This document shows, piece after piece, positions 58,932-60,958 of a stretch of DNA of 60,958 nt. The translations under genes were made by a program, and so were the position numbers. How positions within the stretch are numbered: position 1 is the stretch's first letter; every line of letters begins with the position of its first letter. Origin of the DNA: Streptomyces regalis (GTDB lineage: Bacteria; Actinomycetota; Actinomycetes; Streptomycetales; Streptomycetaceae); NCBI RefSeq assembly GCF_001509475.1, contig NZ_LLZG01000358.1, forward strand, positions 1 through 60,958, in the 5' to 3' direction. The notes beneath the pieces were generated by a model. That model searched no databases. It was given only the letters and a program-made list of their open reading frames with translations, and was not told the origin of the DNA.

Positions 58932-60323
58932 ATGACGACATCTCAGGAAGAGCTGCTCCCCGCCACGCGCCGGGCGCTGCTGCACCGCATCGCCGTGGCC
59001 CAGGCCGAAGGGCGTGCGCCTTCGCTGGTCGCCGCTGTCGTACGGGACGGCCGGGCTGTGTGGCACGGCTCGCGTACCTCGATGGACGGGCACGCGCCGG
59101 ACGAGAATGTGCAGTACCGCATCGGCTCGATCACCAAGACCTTCACGGCCGTTCTCGTCCTGCGCCTGCGTGACGAGGGTCTGCTCGACCTCGGTGATCC
59201 GCTGGAGAAGCATCTGCCGGGCACGGGCGCGGGGGAGGCCACCATCGCCGAACTGCTCGCGCACACGAGTGGGTTGGCGGCCGAGACGCCGGGACCCTGG
59301 TGGGAACGGAGTCCGGCGTCACTGCGGACCAGTCTCTCCGACATCTTGGGTGAGCAGCCTTTCCTGCATCCGGGCGGCCGCCGATTCCATTACTCGAACC
59401 CGGGCTACACGTTGCTGGGCGCGCTGGTCGAGAAGCTGCGGGGGGCTTCCTGGGAGGACGTACTCCGGCGCGAAGTGCTCGAACCCCTGGGTCTGAACCG
59501 TACGAGTACGCGACCGCATGCGCCCCATGCGGGAGGCTGGGCCGTGCATCCCTGGGCCGACGTCATGCTTCCCGAACCCGTCGAAGACCTCGGTCTGATG
59601 GCGTCGGCTGGCCAACTGTGGTCGACGACCAGCGACCTGGCGAGGTTCGCGGCCTTTCTGGTCCAGGGCGACAACCGTGTGCTGGGTGCTGAGTCGCTGG
59701 GGGAGATGAGGACGCCGGCGGCTCCGCCGGAGACGGCGGACGTGGCGAGCGGCTATGCGTACTGCCTGGGCCTGGAGGTGCGGCACCAGGACGGCAGGAC
59801 TCTGGTTGGACACTCCGGCTCCCTGCCGGGCTTCCTCGCCTGCCTCACCGCCAGCGTGGAGGACGATCTTGCAGTCGTCGTCCTGGCCAACTGCACTTCT
59901 GGCCCACTGCTGTTCAGCGTTGCCGCTGACCTGGTTCGCATCGTCGCCGAGGCCGAGCCCCGCATCCCCGAGCCGTGGCGTCCGATGCCCGAGGTCGAAT
60001 CAGCGGCATTGGAGTTGGCGGGACAGTGGTACTGGGGAACCCATGCCTTCGGCCTGCGGCTGACGGCCGACGGGCTGGTCTCGTTGGAGCCGTTGTCCGG
60101 CAAGGGCCGCCGTTCCCGGTTCCGGGCCAACGGTGACGGCACATGGACGGGCTTGGAGGGCTACTACGCAGGCGAGCTGCTGAAGGCCGTACGGCGCCTC
60201 GATGGAACCGTGGACCATCTGGACCTCGGGTCGTTCGTCTTCACGCGTCAGCCGTACGACGAGGGGGCTGCCGTGCCGGGCGGCGTGGATCCCGACGGGT
60301 GGCGGGGGACCGGCTCGTTCTGA
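58932..60323 (+). CDS. Serine hydrolase, class C beta-lactamase/esterase type
   Basis: A 463-residue protein with the beta-lactamase (PF00144-like) domain. The catalytic SxxK is in RIGSITKTFTAVLVLRLRDE (Ser near 66), the Tyr motif is YSNPGYTLLGALVEKLRG, and the third motif is HSGSLPGFLACLTA. There is no signal peptide, so it is probably cytoplasmic, and an esterase or D-aminopeptidase role is more likely than antibiotic resistance. The C-terminal 120 residues form a separate beta-rich domain. Start at ATG 58932 with a weak ribosome site. Convergent with the next gene across a palindromic parS. Confidence 0.85.
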   Translation: MTTSQEELLPATRRALLHRIAVAQAEGRAPSLVAAVVRDGRAVWHGSRTSMDGHAPDENVQYRIGSITKTFTAVLVLRLRDEGLLDLGDPLEKHLPGTGAGEATIAELLAHTSGLAAETPGPWWERSPASLRTSLSDILGEQPFLHPGGRRFHYSNPGYTLLGALVEKLRGASWEDVLRREVLEPLGLNRTSTRPHAPHAGGWAVHPWADVMLPEPVEDLGLMASAGQLWSTTSDLARFAAFLVQGDNRVLGAESLGEMRTPAAPPETADVASGYAYCLGLEVRHQDGRTLVGHSGSLPGFLACLTASVEDDLAVVVLANCTSGPLLFSVAADLVRIVAEAEPRIPEPWRPMPEVESAALELAGQWYWGTHAFGLRLTADGLVSLEPLSGKGRRSRFRANGDGTWTGLEGYYAGELLKAVRRLDGTVDHLDLGSFVFTRQPYDEGAAVPGGVDPDGWRGTGSF

Positions 60324-60331
60324 CTGTCCTG

Positions 60332-60365
60332 CGAAGCGCCTGTTTCACGTGAAACAGGCGCTTCG
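60332..60365. promoter_or_regulatory. parS: parS site 12 inside a 34-bp perfect palindrome
   Basis: The 16-bp parS (60341-60356) is extended by nine complementary bases on each side (cgaagcgcc and ggcgcttcg) to a 34-bp perfect palindrome. It fills the gap between two convergent genes and should also act as a bidirectional terminator. Confidence 0.95.
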
Positions 60366-60370
60366 TCGTG

Positions 60371-60823
60371 TCACAGCGGGAGCTTGAAGCCCACGTGCGA
60401 GGCTGTGAAACCGAGCCGCTCATAGAAGCGATGAGCGTCCGTACGGGTGTTGTCAGAGGTCAGCTGTACCAGCTGGCAGTTCTGGCGCCGGGATTCGGCG
60501 ACCGCCCACTCGATGAGCTGCGTGCCGAGGCCGTTGCCGCGCTCGGCGGCGTGGATGCGCACGCTTTCGATGATGGAGCGGGTCGCGCCCCTGCGGGACA
60601 GCCCGGGAATGATCGTGAGCTGGAGTGTGCCGACGACGCGGTCCTCACGGACCGCGACGATCAGGTGCTGGTTCGGGTCGCTGCTGAGGCGCTCGAGCGC
60701 GGCCAGGTAAGGCGTCAGATCGTCTGGTGACTCGCGCTGGGCGCCCAGCGGGTCGTCCGCGAGCATGCCGACGATCGTGGGGATGTCGTCGGCGACGGCG
60801 GCTCGTATTTCAAGATCTCCCAT
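60371..60823 (-). CDS. GNAT family N-acetyltransferase
   Basis: A 150-residue protein of the small GNAT type. The start is MGDLEIRAAVADDIPTIVGM, the central strand is VGTLQLTIIPGLSRRGATRS, the acetyl-CoA loop is RGNGLGTQLIEWAVAES, and the C-terminal motif is AHRFYERLGFTASHVGFKL. It resembles the histone-acetyltransferase HPA2-like group; the substrate is unknown. Start at ATG 60823; the stop is a few bases beyond the palindromic parS. Confidence 0.85.
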   Translation of the reverse strand: MGDLEIRAAVADDIPTIVGMLADDPLGAQRESPDDLTPYLAALERLSSDPNQHLIVAVREDRVVGTLQLTIIPGLSRRGATRSIIESVRIHAAERGNGLGTQLIEWAVAESRRQNCQLVQLTSDNTRTDAHRFYERLGFTASHVGFKLPL

Positions 60824-60832
60824 GCTCGCAGC

Positions 60833-60958
60833 TTATGCCGGTGCCGGGAGTGTCTCCATGGCCCGGACCAGCGGGGCCAGTTCGGGATTTTTCGCGGCCT
60901 CGTCGAGGGCGTTGCGCAGGGCTGTGTCGTTGGTCGGCCGTGCTTCTTCGAGGAGTTT
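60833..60958 (-). CDS. Hypothetical protein, C-terminal fragment (runs off window edge)
   Basis: Read leftwards, the last 41 codons of a gene enter from the right edge: KLLEEARPTNDTALRNALDE, then AAKNPELAPLVRAMETLPAP and a final A before TAA (60835-60833). The composition is helical and protein-like. The stop is nine bases before the acetyltransferase start, so the two may be cotranscribed. No family can be named from this fragment. Confidence 0.55.
   Translation of the reverse strand, partial: KLLEEARPTNDTALRNALDEAAKNPELAPLVRAMETLPAPA

Overview
The window is the replication-origin region of a Streptomyces chromosome. G+C is very high, GTG and TTG starts are common, and gene content and order match the oriC neighbourhood known from Streptomyces coelicolor (about SCO3859 to SCO3911): gyrA, gyrB, dciA, recF, gnd, dnaN, oriC, dnaA, rpmH, rnpA, yidD, yidC, khpB/jag, rsmG, parA, parB, trxA, trxB, sigM, murJ, cca, ino1, a class A PBP, femX, rpsF, ssb, rpsR, rplI and dnaB. 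I inferred the species group from gene order and protein similarity recalled from memory; no database search was possible.

Layout. 1-8.7 kb: a sigma factor operon, tRNA-Ala, an XRE-type DNA-binding protein preceded by a perfect inverted repeat, a Hanks-type kinase, secreted or membrane proteins, an ATPase, tRNA-Ile and a DUF3566 membrane protein. 8.7-18 kb: the leftward replication block gyrA/gyrB, dciA/recF, gnd and dnaN. 18.04-18.9 kb: oriC, with about 17 DnaA boxes. 18.9-24.7 kb: dnaA (leftward), then the rightward rpmH-rnpA-yidD-yidC-khpB-rsmG group. 24.7-27.2 kb: parAB. 27.3-38 kb: an acetyltransferase, trxBA behind a SigR-type promoter, and the leftward envelope operon DUF6049-murJ-pseudokinase-sigM-anti-sigma. 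38-52 kb: cca, membrane transport, inositol phosphate synthase with a PadR regulator, a class A PBP, a GT87-like glycosyltransferase, a broken restriction-nuclease gene, an alanine racemase-like protein and FemX. 52-58 kb: rpsF-ssb-rpsR-rplI, a MATE exporter and dnaB. 58-61 kb: accessory genes, including a truncated AraC gene.

How it works together. DnaA, DnaN, DnaB, SSB, RecF, gyrase and the probable helicase loader DciA surround their own origin. ParA/ParB act on 12 parS sites (11 exact 14-mers and one variant), all to the right of oriC between 24.8 and 60.4 kb. Several parS sites sit inside or next to terminator hairpins between convergent genes. DnaA-box motifs also occur outside oriC: in front of dnaA, in the parA leader, between other replication genes, and as a dense cluster just upstream of dnaB.

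Most noteworthy are the DnaA-box cluster before dnaB, the parS/terminator fusions, and a probable antirepressor-like/Mrr-type nuclease gene broken by two single-base losses. I saw no insertion sequence, prophage, CRISPR array or rRNA gene.
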